A DNA stretch of 64,000 bases from an uncultured Clostridia bacterium (GTDB taxonomy: Bacteria > Bacillota > Clostridia > Oscillospirales > Acutalibacteraceae). Positions 51,583 to 59,801 of this stretch are shown here, one piece after another (position 1 is the first letter of the stretch; each line of letters starts with the position of its first letter). The notes beneath the pieces were generated by a model. That model was not told the DNA's origin. It worked only from the letters and a program-made list of their open reading frames with translations, and searched no databases. The stretch spans positions 1-64,000 of the forward strand of contig CALWIO010000001.1 of the NCBI GenBank assembly GCA_944380765.1, written 5' to 3'. A program made the translations under genes and the position numbers.

Positions 51583-52296
51583 ATGAAAAAATCGGTTAAA
51601 ACTATTTTTGCTCTTTTACTTTCCCTCGCGCTTATTTTGTGCGCCGCGCTGCCCGTATTTGCGGCAAGGGAAGTCAAGGTTACGCTTGATATTGCCGGTG
51701 AAAACGGAAAAGTTTATGTAAGGCTTACCGCTCCCGCGAATTCCGATATTTCGACCATATCGGCCGCAATTAAATTCGACACGGCAAAGCTCGCATACGA
51801 CTCGGTTTCATACATTACCGACGATACGATAGTTTCATACACCGAAGCCGCCCAGAGCGCCGAGGGCATAGTGAAAGCCAACCTTGTTATTGCCGATTCT
51901 CTTACCTCTGAATCAAAAATGTTCACCTATGTTTTCAATCTTGCCGATTCGGCAGAGGGCGATTTGGTTTTCAGCTTTGAAAATATTGAGGCGACGGATT
52001 CCGCCGACCAGCCCGTAAACATTGTTTTCGACAAAGCCGCCACAATGTCGATAAGCGACCTTCAGCCGCTTACGCCCGATGTTGTTCAGCCTGAATTCAA
52101 CGCTCCCACGAGCGAAGAGCCTTCTTCCTCTGAAGCCGAAGAATCAACAACCGATAATACAGGCGACGACAGCGAAGCGCTCCCCAACACATCGGTTAAA
52201 ATTATCGCGGCAGGCACGGCAGTCGGAATCGTAATGCTCGCGGCCGTTATAGTTTTTGTGGTTTACTCGCAGAAAAAAAGAAAAACCGCTGAATAA
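51583..52296 (+). CDS. Secreted cohesin-like domain protein with C-terminal membrane anchor
   Basis: A 237-residue surface protein. A signal peptide (ALILCAALPVFAA, cut near residue 27) precedes a domain of about 135 residues with the cohesin/CBM-like pattern (ISAAIKFDTAKLAYDSVSY; GIVKANLVIADSLT; FTYVFNLADSAEGDLVFSFE). An acidic Ser/Thr/Glu-rich linker follows, then LPNTS at residues 200-204, a hydrophobic helix and KKRK. LPNTS resembles a sortase motif but is not canonical LPXTG. Whether it binds dockerins is unknown; no dockerin is in the window. Confidence 0.7.
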   Translation: MKKSVKTIFALLLSLALILCAALPVFAAREVKVTLDIAGENGKVYVRLTAPANSDISTISAAIKFDTAKLAYDSVSYITDDTIVSYTEAAQSAEGIVKANLVIADSLTSESKMFTYVFNLADSAEGDLVFSFENIEATDSADQPVNIVFDKAATMSISDLQPLTPDVVQPEFNAPTSEEPSSSEAEESTTDNTGDDSEALPNTSVKIIAAGTAVGIVMLAAVIVFVVYSQKKRKTAE

Positions 52297-52320
52297 TTTT
52301 TGCAGAAATATGCACAAAAA

Positions 52321-52340
52321 AGCCCGTAATCAAGCGGGCT
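52321..52340 (+). terminator. Terminator after surface protein gene
   Basis: AGCCCG and CGGGCT around an eight-base loop, flanked by A and T runs. Confidence 0.85.
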
Positions 52341-52368
52341 TTTTTTAATGCGTATTTTGCTGTTTTCA

Positions 52369-52398
52369 TTGACTTTATGATTAAAGATATTATATAAT
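52369..52398 (+). promoter_or_regulatory. Promoter of purA-xthA-guaA
   Basis: TTGACT and TATAAT with 18 bases between. The leader of about 70 bases carries two small hairpins (CGGC/GCCG at 52427-52439 and GTTTCC/GGAAAC at 52443-52460). Confidence 0.72.
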
Positions 52399-52475
52399 TA
52401 TTCTGTAAGTTTATTGTGAATAGGCGCGGCTTTTTGCCGTGAGTTTCCTTTTGGGGAAACGGAAGGAGTAGTATT

Positions 52476-53756
52476 ATGGTTAAAGCTATTGTAGGCGCCA
52501 ACTGGGGCGACGAGGGCAAAGGTAAAATTACCGATATGTTCGCTGAAAAGGCGGATATTGTCATTCGTTTTCAGGGAGGCGCCAACGCCGGTCACACTAT
52601 TATAAACGACAAGGGCAGATTTGCTTTTCACCTTATGCCCAGCGGCGTCTGCTATGACCACACCACCTGCATTATCGGCAACGGAGTTGCCCTTGACATT
52701 GAAAAATTCTGCAAGGAGCTGCAAGATGTAAAAGCCGCCGGCCTTAACCCGAAGCTGCTTGTTTCCGACAGGGCGCAGATACTTATGCCCTATCACATTA
52801 AATTTGACGAATACGAGGAAGAGCGTCTGGGCAAAAACGCTTTCGGCTCAACAAAAAGCGGAATCGCTCCTTTTTTCAGCGACAAATTCGCAAAAATAGG
52901 TATTCAGCTTAACGAGCTGTTTGACGAGGAAACGCTCAGAGCTAAACTCAAAAACATCTGTACTCTTAAAAACCTTACTTTAAAATATGTCTATAACAAG
53001 CCGGAGCTTGACGAGAACGAGCTTTTTGACACCTGTATGAGATACCGCGAAATGATTAAGCCCTATGTTTGCGACACGCACGCTTATCTTTCGCAGGCTA
53101 TAAAAGACGGCAAGGAAATTCTGCTGGAAGGTCAGCTCGGCACGCTTAAAGACCCGGATTTCGGAATTTATCCTATGGTTACCTCCTCCTCTACCCTCGC
53201 GGGTTACGGAGCGGTTGGAGCGGGCATTCCCCCTCACAAAATCGAGGATATTATAGTTGTTACAAAGGCTTATTCCTCCGCTGTGGGCGCGGGTGAATTT
53301 GTTTCGGAAATTCTTGACGAGGAAGAGGCTCAGGAGCTTCGTCTGCACGGAGGCGACAAGGGCGAGTTCGGCGCTACCACCGGCCGTCCCAGAAGAGTCG
53401 GCTGGTTTGACTGCGTAGCCACCCGCTACGGAATAGAGTGTCAGGGAGCCACCACCGTTGTTATGACGGCAATAGACTGCCTTTCTTATCTTGAAGAAAT
53501 CAAAGTCTGCACCGCCTATGAGGTTGACGGCAAGATTATCAAGGATTTCCCCACAACCCCGACTCTTAAAAAGTGCAAGCCGGTTCTTACGACTCTCAAA
53601 GGCTGGCACTGCGACATAAAAGGTATCAGGGAATTTGAAAAGCTGCCGAAAGAGGCTCAGGATTACATAAAGTTTATTGAGAAAGAGCTCGGCTGCCGTA
53701 TCAATATGGTTTCAAACGGACCTGAGCGTGAAGCGATTATTCATATTGACAAATAA
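52476..53756 (+). CDS. purA: Adenylosuccinate synthetase
   Basis: A 426-residue PurA. It begins VKAIVGANWGDEGKGKITDM (P-loop-like GDEGKG with catalytic Asp) and has GGANAGHTI, then VGAGIPPHKIEDIIVV and TGRPRRVGWFD, all standard. It joins IMP and aspartate using GTP, the first step from IMP to AMP. GGAAGGAG precedes the ATG. It is first in an operon with xthA and guaA, so both branches from IMP are co-expressed. Confidence 0.97.
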   Translation: MVKAIVGANWGDEGKGKITDMFAEKADIVIRFQGGANAGHTIINDKGRFAFHLMPSGVCYDHTTCIIGNGVALDIEKFCKELQDVKAAGLNPKLLVSDRAQILMPYHIKFDEYEEERLGKNAFGSTKSGIAPFFSDKFAKIGIQLNELFDEETLRAKLKNICTLKNLTLKYVYNKPELDENELFDTCMRYREMIKPYVCDTHAYLSQAIKDGKEILLEGQLGTLKDPDFGIYPMVTSSSTLAGYGAVGAGIPPHKIEDIIVVTKAYSSAVGAGEFVSEILDEEEAQELRLHGGDKGEFGATTGRPRRVGWFDCVATRYGIECQGATTVVMTAIDCLSYLEEIKVCTAYEVDGKIIKDFPTTPTLKKCKPVLTTLKGWHCDIKGIREFEKLPKEAQDYIKFIEKELGCRINMVSNGPEREAIIHIDK

Positions 53757-53814
53757 AAAAACCGCAAAGGCACAGGCAGAAGCTTGTGTCTTTTGTTTAA
53801 CCGAGGATAGAAAA

Positions 53815-54570
53815 ATGAAGCTGATTTCATGGAATGTAAACGGAATAAGGGCGTGCGTAAACAAGGGCTTTAAGGATTTTTTCAAGGAGCTTGACGCCGA
53901 CATCTTCTGTATTCAGGAAACAAAATGTATGCCAGACCAGATTGATTTGAATTTTGAGGGATACCGCTCATACTGGAACAGCGCCGAAAGGCGCGGATAT
54001 TCAGGTACCGCTGTTTTCACAAGGTATGAGCCGCTCGCCGTTTCTTACGGCATAGGTATTCCCGAACATGATACGGAGGGCAGAGTAATAACCCTTGAAT
54101 TTGAAAATTTCTTTTTGGTGACCGTATATACCCCAAACTCAAAAAGGGAGCTGGAAAGGCTCGGCTACCGTCAGATATGGGAAGACGAAATGCGCAAATA
54201 CCTGCTCTCGCTTGATTGCAGAAAGCCTGTAATTATGTGCGGTGATTTGAATGTTGCTCACCGTGAAATTGACCTTAAAAATCCTAAATCCAACCGCGGA
54301 AACGCCGGATTCACAGATGAGGAACGGCAAAAAATGACCGAGCTTCTGGACTCCGGCTTTACCGACAGCTTCCGCTACAAATATCCCGACAAAACCGACG
54401 CTTACAGCTGGTGGTCATATATGGGCAGAGCCAGAGAAAAAAATATAGGTTGGAGAATCGACTATTTTATTGTTTCAGACAGCGTTAAAGAAAAGATAAC
54501 AGACGCGTATATTTATCCCGCGGTAACCGGCAGCGACCACTGTCCCGTGGGAATAGATATTGAAATTTAA
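53815..54570 (+). CDS. xthA: Exodeoxyribonuclease III
   Basis: A 251-residue AP endonuclease/exonuclease III. Motifs are [29 protein letters not shown] (metal-binding Glu), [13 protein letters not shown] and [13 protein letters not shown]. It cuts DNA 5' to abasic sites and trims 3' ends. Start ATG 53815 lies behind GAGG; a longer frame reaching back into purA has no ribosome site. It sits between purA and guaA, an unrelated pathway but probably the same message. Confidence 0.96.
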   Translation: MKLISWNVNGIRACVNKGFKDFFKELDADIFCIQETKCMPDQIDLNFEGYRSYWNSAERRGYSGTAVFTRYEPLAVSYGIGIPEHDTEGRVITLEFENFFLVTVYTPNSKRELERLGYRQIWEDEMRKYLLSLDCRKPVIMCGDLNVAHREIDLKNPKSNRGNAGFTDEERQKMTELLDSGFTDSFRYKYPDKTDAYSWWSYMGRAREKNIGWRIDYFIVSDSVKEKITDAYIYPAVTGSDHCPVGIDIEI

Positions 54571-54595
54571 GCGTTTGAATACCAAGGAGGTTTAT

Positions 54596-56125
54596 ATGGA
54601 GAAAATACTGGTTCTTGATTTCGGCGGGCAGTATAATCAACTGATAGCGAGAAGAGTCCGCGACAACCGCGTCTATGCGGAGATACTCCCCTACACGGCT
54701 TCTCTTGACGAGATAAAGTCGCGCGGTTACAAGGGTATTATCTTTACCGGCGGCCCCAACTCGGTATATGACGAAAGCTCGCCTCACTACGCCAAGGAAA
54801 TTCTTGATTTGGGTATTCCTGTACTCGGAATATGCTACGGCTGTCAGCTTATTTCGTGGATGCGCGGAGGCGAGGTCAAAACGGCTCCCGTTTCCGAATA
54901 CGGCAAAATTGATGTTACGGTCAAAAAGTCCAGTCCGCTTTTTAAAGGTATTCCCGAAAAAAGCGTTGTCTGGATGAGCCACACCGACTATATATCAAAA
55001 GTCCCGGAGGGCTTTGAAATTACGGGCACTACCGGCGACTGTCCCTGCGCGGCTATGGAAAACGCCGGTGAGCGCATTTACGCCGTACAGTTTCACCCGG
55101 AAGTCACGCACTCACAGTTCGGAAAGGAAATTCTGCATAATTTCCTTTATGAAATCTGCGGCTGCTGCGGCGACTGGGTAATGGACGATTTTATTGAAAA
55201 AACAGTCAGCTCTCTGCGTAAAAAAATCGGCTCAAAAAAGGTTATTCTCGGCCTTTCGGGAGGTGTTGACTCCTCGGTTGCCGCAGGACTTTTAAGCCGC
55301 GCGGTAGGCAAACAGCTTACCTGCGTTTTTGTTGACCAGGGGCTTATGCGCAAAGACGAGGGCGATTTTGTTGAAAAGACCTTCACAAGCCTTTTTGATA
55401 TGAATTTTGTGCGCGTTAACTGTCAGCAGGAATTTTTAAGCAAGCTCAAAGGTGTTACCGACCCCGAGCAAAAAAGAAGAGTTATAGGCACGGAATTTTA
55501 CAGTGTTTTCTGGAATGAAATAAGAAAAGAAAACGACCGTGGATTTTTCGCGCAGGGCACAATATATCCCGACTGCATTGAGTCCGGCAAAGGTGACGCC
55601 GATGTTATAAAAACGCACCACAACCGAGTTAAAATGCCCGGTGATATTAAGTTTGAGGGTATTATTGAGCCGCTGAGCGAACTTTTTAAGGACGAAGTCC
55701 GCGCCGTAGGCGAAAAGCTCGGTATTCCAAAGGAGCTTGTCTGGCGCCAACCCTTCCCCGGCCCGGGACTCGGCGTGCGTATTATCGGTGAAATCACCGC
55801 CGAAAAGGTAAAAATCCTTCAAGACGCTGACGCTATTTTCCGCGAGGAGATGGTTAAAACCGGCTATGAGAAAAATTTGAGCCAGTTCTTTGCCGTTCTG
55901 CCCGATGTAAAAACGGTAGGCGTTATGGGCGACCACAGAACATACGACCACCTTATCGCGCTCAGAGCCGTTACAACCGACAACTTTATGACCGCCGACT
56001 GGGCGCATATCCCCTATGACCTGCTCGCCAAGGTCTCAAACCGCATTACCAACGAGGTTGAGCATGTCAACCGCGTAGTCTATGACATCACCTCAAAACC
56101 GCCCGGAACGGTGGAATGGGAGTAA
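54596..56125 (+). CDS. guaA: GMP synthase, glutamine-hydrolysing
   Basis: A 509-residue full-length GuaA. The N-terminal glutaminase has [10 protein letters not shown] (catalytic Cys) and QFHPEVTHS (His and Glu). The ATP pyrophosphatase begins with [16 protein letters not shown] near residue 220, and the C-terminal dimerisation domain ends [18 protein letters not shown]. It aminates XMP to GMP with glutamine. AAGGAGG precedes ATG 54596. It is the last gene of the purA operon; a second, shorter GuaA follows 160 bases on. Confidence 0.97.
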   Translation: MEKILVLDFGGQYNQLIARRVRDNRVYAEILPYTASLDEIKSRGYKGIIFTGGPNSVYDESSPHYAKEILDLGIPVLGICYGCQLISWMRGGEVKTAPVSEYGKIDVTVKKSSPLFKGIPEKSVVWMSHTDYISKVPEGFEITGTTGDCPCAAMENAGERIYAVQFHPEVTHSQFGKEILHNFLYEICGCCGDWVMDDFIEKTVSSLRKKIGSKKVILGLSGGVDSSVAAGLLSRAVGKQLTCVFVDQGLMRKDEGDFVEKTFTSLFDMNFVRVNCQQEFLSKLKGVTDPEQKRRVIGTEFYSVFWNEIRKENDRGFFAQGTIYPDCIESGKGDADVIKTHHNRVKMPGDIKFEGIIEPLSELFKDEVRAVGEKLGIPKELVWRQPFPGPGLGVRIIGEITAEKVKILQDADAIFREEMVKTGYEKNLSQFFAVLPDVKTVGVMGDHRTYDHLIALRAVTTDNFMTADWAHIPYDLLAKVSNRITNEVEHVNRVVYDITSKPPGTVEWE

Positions 56126-56142
56126 AATATTCAAACGATAAA

Positions 56143-56172
56143 CAGACGCTTAATCAAAAAATTAAGCGCCTG
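56143..56172 (+). terminator. Terminator after guaA
   Basis: CAGACGCTTAAT pairs with ATTAAGCGCCTG (one mismatch) around a six-base loop, followed by a T run. Confidence 0.88.
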
Positions 56173-56190
56173 TTTTTTATTGCGTAACGA

Positions 56191-56219
56191 TTGAAAAAAT
56201 TTCAAAAACCGTATATAAT
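56191..56219 (+). promoter_or_regulatory. Promoter of second GMP synthetase gene
   Basis: TTGAAA and TATAAT with 17 bases between. The leader of about 60 bases holds one hairpin (CTGCCG/CGGCAG, 56233-56250). Confidence 0.8.
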
Positions 56220-56287
56220 TAAATCAAGGAGCCTGCCGCGAAACCGGCAGTACGCAAAGAAATTGTGAAAAATCGGAGGGAATTATT

Positions 56288-57268
56288 ATGAACAGCAACA
56301 AAAGGCCTGACTCTTTCGCCCGCATTACCACCGCGCAGGCGGCAAACGCCTTTATTGACGAGCAAGTTGCGGAAATCCGCGCAGCAGTTGGAGATAAAAA
56401 GGTACTGCTCGCTCTGTCGGGCGGGGTGGACTCGTCGGTAGTCGCCGCGCTTCTGATTAAAGCTATCGGCAAACAGCTCGTCTGCGTGCATGTAAACCAC
56501 GGACTTATGCGCAAGGGTGAAAGCGAACAGGTAATCGATGTTTTCGGTAAAAATCTTAACGCCAACCTTATCTATGTTGACGCCGCCGACCGTTTTCTTG
56601 ACCTGCTCGCAGGCGTCAGCGACCCTGAGAAAAAGCGCAAGATTATAGGCGGAGAATTTATTAAGGTTTTCGCTGAGGAAGCCTCAAAGCTTGAAGGAAT
56701 ATCATTCCTCGCGCAGGGTACAATTTATCCCGACATTCTGGAATCTGACGGGGTAAAAGCGCACCACAATGTAGGCGGACTGCCTGAGGATATGGATTTT
56801 GAATTGGTAGAACCCATAAAGCTTCTGTTCAAAGACGAAGTGCGCGTAGTCGGAGAAGCGCTCGGTCTGCCGCGCAGCATGGTTTACCGTCAGCCGTTCC
56901 CCGGTCCCGGACTGGGCGTACGCTGCTTGGGAGCGATAACCAGAGACAGGCTTAACGCCCTGCGTGAAGCTGACGCAATACTGCGCGAGGAGTTTGACAA
57001 GAACGGTCTCAGCGCCAAAGTATGGCAGTATTTTATCGCCGTTCCCGATATGAAAAGCACGGGCGTAAAAGACGGCAAGCGTTACGAGGGCTGGCCGGCA
57101 ATTATCCGCGCCGTAAACACCACAGACGCCATGACCGCCACTATTGAGGAAGTCCCCTACCCCCTGCTCCACCTCATAACCGACCGCATAACAAAAGAAG
57201 TCCCCGGTATTAACCGCGTGGTCCTCGACCTCACCCCCAAACCTGTCGGCACAATCGAGTGGGAATAG
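56288..57268 (+). CDS. GMP synthetase lacking glutaminase domain (GuaAb-like)
   Basis: A 326-residue protein covering only the ATP pyrophosphatase ([17 protein letters not shown], residues 38-54) and the dimerisation domain (NRVVLDLTPKPVGTIEWE at the end). The substrate segments [20 protein letters not shown] and AVPDMKSTGVKDG are present. About 35 residues precede the ATP domain; no glutaminase triad exists. It could use free ammonia or borrow ammonia from another glutaminase, as archaeal GuaAb does with GuaAa. It has its own promoter next to the full-length guaA. CGGAGGG precedes the ATG. Confidence 0.9.
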   Translation: MNSNKRPDSFARITTAQAANAFIDEQVAEIRAAVGDKKVLLALSGGVDSSVVAALLIKAIGKQLVCVHVNHGLMRKGESEQVIDVFGKNLNANLIYVDAADRFLDLLAGVSDPEKKRKIIGGEFIKVFAEEASKLEGISFLAQGTIYPDILESDGVKAHHNVGGLPEDMDFELVEPIKLLFKDEVRVVGEALGLPRSMVYRQPFPGPGLGVRCLGAITRDRLNALREADAILREEFDKNGLSAKVWQYFIAVPDMKSTGVKDGKRYEGWPAIIRAVNTTDAMTATIEEVPYPLLHLITDRITKEVPGINRVVLDLTPKPVGTIEWE

Positions 57269-57432
57269 TATCTAATGGATTGCAAGCGCCCGGGAGTCCT
57301 GCAAAGAAAAGGATTTTGGGGCGCCGTATGTTTTCGCAAAAGTTATGTGCGGCACTTTTGTATAACACATAAGGGAAAAAACTAAAAGGAATAGTGGCAG
57401 GCAGAAAATAATAACGAAAGGAGCGCGCCTCT

Positions 57433-58197
57433 GTGCTAAATTTTTCTAAGAAGAAATCGGAAATCAATACAACGCAAACTGTTGATGAAATTGAGTCGGC
57501 TGTATATGCGCATATCAAGCCGTATGGGTTTAAGAAACACGGCCGCACGCTTCATCGTTTTGTTTCAGGAGATATTTCGCAAGTAATTCATTTTCAAAGC
57601 GGTATGCCCGCGCGCGGAATGGGCGGCTTGCTATGTGTGAATTTAGGAATTCGCATTCCCGAATGTTCCGAGAGTGTTTTTCAAGTCAAAAACGAAAAGA
57701 AAAAATACTACCATGAATATGAGTGTACAATTCGCTCACGATTGGGAATTGTGAGCGGTAAAAATGAAACATGGTATAACCTTAGAAAGAACACGGCAAA
57801 AATTACTGATAGTATTATTAGCGAAACAGATAAATATGTTTTGCCGGCTTATGAAGTCTTAAACAGCAGAGAAGCTATCCTTGCTCACAGAAAAGATTAT
57901 CCCTTGCTTGATAATATGAGTTCGCTTATTCTTTTGGAAGGATGTATGATATACGGTCATCTTGGTAATATTGAAAAAGCAAAAGAATTGTTTGAACTTT
58001 ATTATCAGTCTGCCGTAAATGAATATAACGATTTGGTGAAAAACGGACGCAAGCAATACCTAAAAAAAGGTGAGCGAGTAGTTTTTATGGGACAAGACAT
58101 AACTGCTGAAAAAGACGGTTATGTTACGCTGTACGGCGCAAGCCACGGGCATATTGATTATCTGGACAATTTAGCTGTCAGTCTTGGTTTAAGGTAA
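57433..58197 (+). CDS. DUF4304-like protein of unknown function
   Basis: A 254-residue cytoplasmic protein. The N-terminal half fits the DUF4304 pattern: IKPYGFKKHGRTLHRF, then VIHFQSGMPARG and LCVNLGIRIPE. The rest has no motif I recognise. Start GTG 57433, ten bases after AAAGGAG. Codon choice is clearly richer in A and T than in the flanking purine genes, suggesting recent acquisition. No partner gene is evident. Confidence 0.7.
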   Translation: MLNFSKKKSEINTTQTVDEIESAVYAHIKPYGFKKHGRTLHRFVSGDISQVIHFQSGMPARGMGGLLCVNLGIRIPECSESVFQVKNEKKKYYHEYECTIRSRLGIVSGKNETWYNLRKNTAKITDSIISETDKYVLPAYEVLNSREAILAHRKDYPLLDNMSSLILLEGCMIYGHLGNIEKAKELFELYYQSAVNEYNDLVKNGRKQYLKKGERVVFMGQDITAEKDGYVTLYGASHGHIDYLDNLAVSLGLR

Positions 58198-58303
58198 AAG
58201 CCGCTTGTGTCAGCCTTGTTTGCCGGCAAAATGATAGTATGCTGAATTTTAAGGCTATTTTCGAAATTCTGTCGGCTTGCAGGTAAAATATAATATAAAA
58301 AGC

Positions 58304-58342
58304 AAAGGCATTACTGACTTATTAAGGTCGGTAATGCCTTTT
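58304..58342. terminator. Bidirectional terminator
   Basis: AAAGGCATTAC and GTAATGCCTTT pair with inner GAC/GGTC, between convergent genes, with A and T tracts on both sides. Confidence 0.8.
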
Positions 58343-58372
58343 GATATTGCAAGATATATTATAATTTTATAA

Positions 58373-58825
58373 TCAGAATGTTTTCTTTAACCGGCAATTC
58401 AATTCCCACAGCGCGGTTTTGTTGCTGTCATATTTCAGGCGGTTAAGGGCTTCTTCGTAACCGCACCACTCATACTTTGAATGTTCTGCGGACAAGACAA
58501 TTTTCTTTGTTTCAACTTTGACTGCGAAACAATATTCGGGTATTACATAGCAGTCTTCGCCCCATAATGCCTTTGCGTTTTTAAAACAATTTGCGGGTAT
58601 GCTGCTGACGGTATCAAGTCCAATATATTCATTATGAAAATCAATATTTGCCTCTTCACTCGCTTCACGCTTAGCTGATGACAAAACCGATTCGTCGGAA
58701 TCTTCACCGCCGCCGGCAATAAACTGCCATATATCCGAATCGCTTCTGCAAAACAGACAGTAATGTATACCGCCGTTATCTATGCTATACGGAATCACAA
58801 GCACCTGATACTTCGCCCGCGCCAT
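58373..58825 (-). CDS. Nudix hydrolase
   Basis: A 150-residue Nudix protein. The Nudix box spans about residues 38-60, with GGGEDSDESVLSSAKREA then SEEANI, giving the GX5EX7REUXEE pattern. A preceding segment WQFIAGGGE and a WGEDCYVIPEY loop resemble dATP or diadenosine tetraphosphate pyrophosphohydrolases. The substrate is not certain. Codon use is AT-richer than most of the window. It faces the DUF4304-like gene across a terminator. Confidence 0.88.
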   Translation of the reverse strand: MARAKYQVLVIPYSIDNGGIHYCLFCRSDSDIWQFIAGGGEDSDESVLSSAKREASEEANIDFHNEYIGLDTVSSIPANCFKNAKALWGEDCYVIPEYCFAVKVETKKIVLSAEHSKYEWCGYEEALNRLKYDSNKTALWELNCRLKKTF

Positions 58826-58887
58826 ATTATCAATCCTCCCGGCAAAATATATGAAGCAGCATAAAACATCTGTCAGGTTTTGCCGTA

Positions 58888-59271
58888 TTACAAAGTTTTT
58901 TCCCTGTCGGTTTCGTTTATATGCTTTTTAATGGAATTAAAGGATTTTTCGCTTATAACATGCTCTATTTTGCAGGCGTCCTCAGCCGCCGTTTTTTCAT
59001 CAACTCCAAGCAGCATAAACGCTTTGCTTAGAACGGTGTGGCGGTCATAGATACTGCCCGCAATCAGCGCGCCCTGTTCAGTCAGGGTAATATAACCGTC
59101 TTTATCAACATCAATATATTTTTCTTTTTTTAAAATACCCACGGCGCGGCTGACGCTGGGTTTGGAAAAGCTCATATATTCCGCTATATCGACAGAACGG
59201 ACTCCTGATTTTTTTTGGTTGAGAATATAGATTGTTTCAAGGTACATCTCGCCGGAAGCCTTTAACGCCAT
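58888..59271 (-). CDS. DtxR/MntR-family metal-dependent repressor
   Basis: A 127-residue two-domain DtxR-type regulator. The winged helix covers residues 1-65 (SVDIAEYMSFSKPSVSRAVG is the recognition region; GYITLTEQG the wing). The dimerisation part has EDACKIEHVIS, which supplies the Cys, Glu and His metal ligands. The C-terminal SH3-like domain of DtxR is absent, as in MntR. It is divergent from feoA-feoB and probably binds the palindromes in that promoter when iron or manganese is plentiful. Confidence 0.9.
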   Translation of the reverse strand: MALKASGEMYLETIYILNQKKSGVRSVDIAEYMSFSKPSVSRAVGILKKEKYIDVDKDGYITLTEQGALIAGSIYDRHTVLSKAFMLLGVDEKTAAEDACKIEHVISEKSFNSIKKHINETDREKTL

Positions 59272-59375
59272 AATTACGCTCCAATTTCACTGTATTTTTT
59301 ATTATGATACCACACAAAAAGCAAAAATTCAAATACCGCTTTTTTACAGCCGTCAGGATAATTTTAAAAAAGTTC

Positions 59376-59404
59376 TTGACAAAACGAAAAAATACCGTTA
59401 TACT
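59376..59404 (+). promoter_or_regulatory. Promoter of feo operon
   Basis: TTGACA and TATACT with 17 bases between. The first palindromic operator begins four bases after the -10 box. Confidence 0.82.
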
Positions 59405-59408
59405 CAGT

Positions 59409-59430
59409 TTAGTTAGCAACAGCTAACTAA
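59409..59430 (+). promoter_or_regulatory. Operator 1, palindrome over the feo transcript start
   Basis: TTAGTTAGC-AACA-GCTAACTAA: two perfect nine-base arms. The GTTAG/CTAAC arms resemble DtxR/IdeR-type boxes. It covers the expected transcription start. Confidence 0.8.
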
Positions 59431-59444
59431 TTTTTAAGGCTTTG

Positions 59445-59462
59445 AGTTAGCAACTGCTAACT
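59445..59462 (+). promoter_or_regulatory. Operator 2 upstream of feoA
   Basis: AGTTAGCA-AC-TGCTAACT: two perfect eight-base arms, 36 bases after operator 1 centre to centre, or about 3.5 helical turns. Confidence 0.75.
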
Positions 59463-59484
59463 TTATATGACAGGCGGTATAGAT

Positions 59485-59697
59485 ATGAATTTAAAAACAG
59501 CGCCAGAAGGAAGAGAATACATTATCCGGCAGATAAACACAGACGATGAAGAGCTGAACGCCTTTTTATTTTCGCTCGGCTGTTACAGCGGCGAGGTCAT
59601 CACCCTTATTTCCCGCAGAAAAGGCGGCTGCACCGTTTCCATTAAAGACGGCCGTTACAACATTGACGCCCGTCTGGCGGAGTGTATAGTAGTATAA
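59485..59697 (+). CDS. feoA: FeoA-domain protein
   Basis: A 70-residue SH3-like FeoA protein. It begins MNLKTAPEGREYIIRQI, with LFSLGCYSGEVITLISRRKGG and DARLAECIVV matching the family. FeoA assists the FeoB ferrous-iron channel. I favour ATG 59485 over ATG 59467 because AGGCGG lies upstream, and the earlier ATG abuts operator 2. It is separated from feoB by about 100 bases containing a third operator-like repeat. Confidence 0.88.
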   Translation: MNLKTAPEGREYIIRQINTDDEELNAFLFSLGCYSGEVITLISRRKGGCTVSIKDGRYNIDARLAECIVV

Positions 59698-59725
59698 CAA
59701 AACGAGTTTTCTTTTTTGTCTTTAA

Positions 59726-59741
59726 GTTAGCGGCTACTAAC
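59726..59741 (+). promoter_or_regulatory. Operator-like repeat between feoA and feoB
   Basis: GTTAG-CGGCTA-CTAAC: five-base arms like those of operators 1 and 2. TTGACA follows at 59746 but no well-placed -10 box is found, so an internal promoter is not shown. Confidence 0.5.
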
Positions 59742-59801
59742 CGATTTGACAAAACGCGCAAATTTATCCGAAAGGATTATATAAAGCATGAGGACACTTA
59801 T

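Noticed and set aside
57269-58372. Integrative element at the 3' end of guaA
   Set aside because: I looked for a repeat of the last codons of the second GMP synthetase downstream and saw none; no integrase gene is present.
59746-59783. Separate feoB promoter
   Set aside because: TTGACA is present at 59746 but the nearest TATATA lies 26 bases on, too far for a normal spacer.
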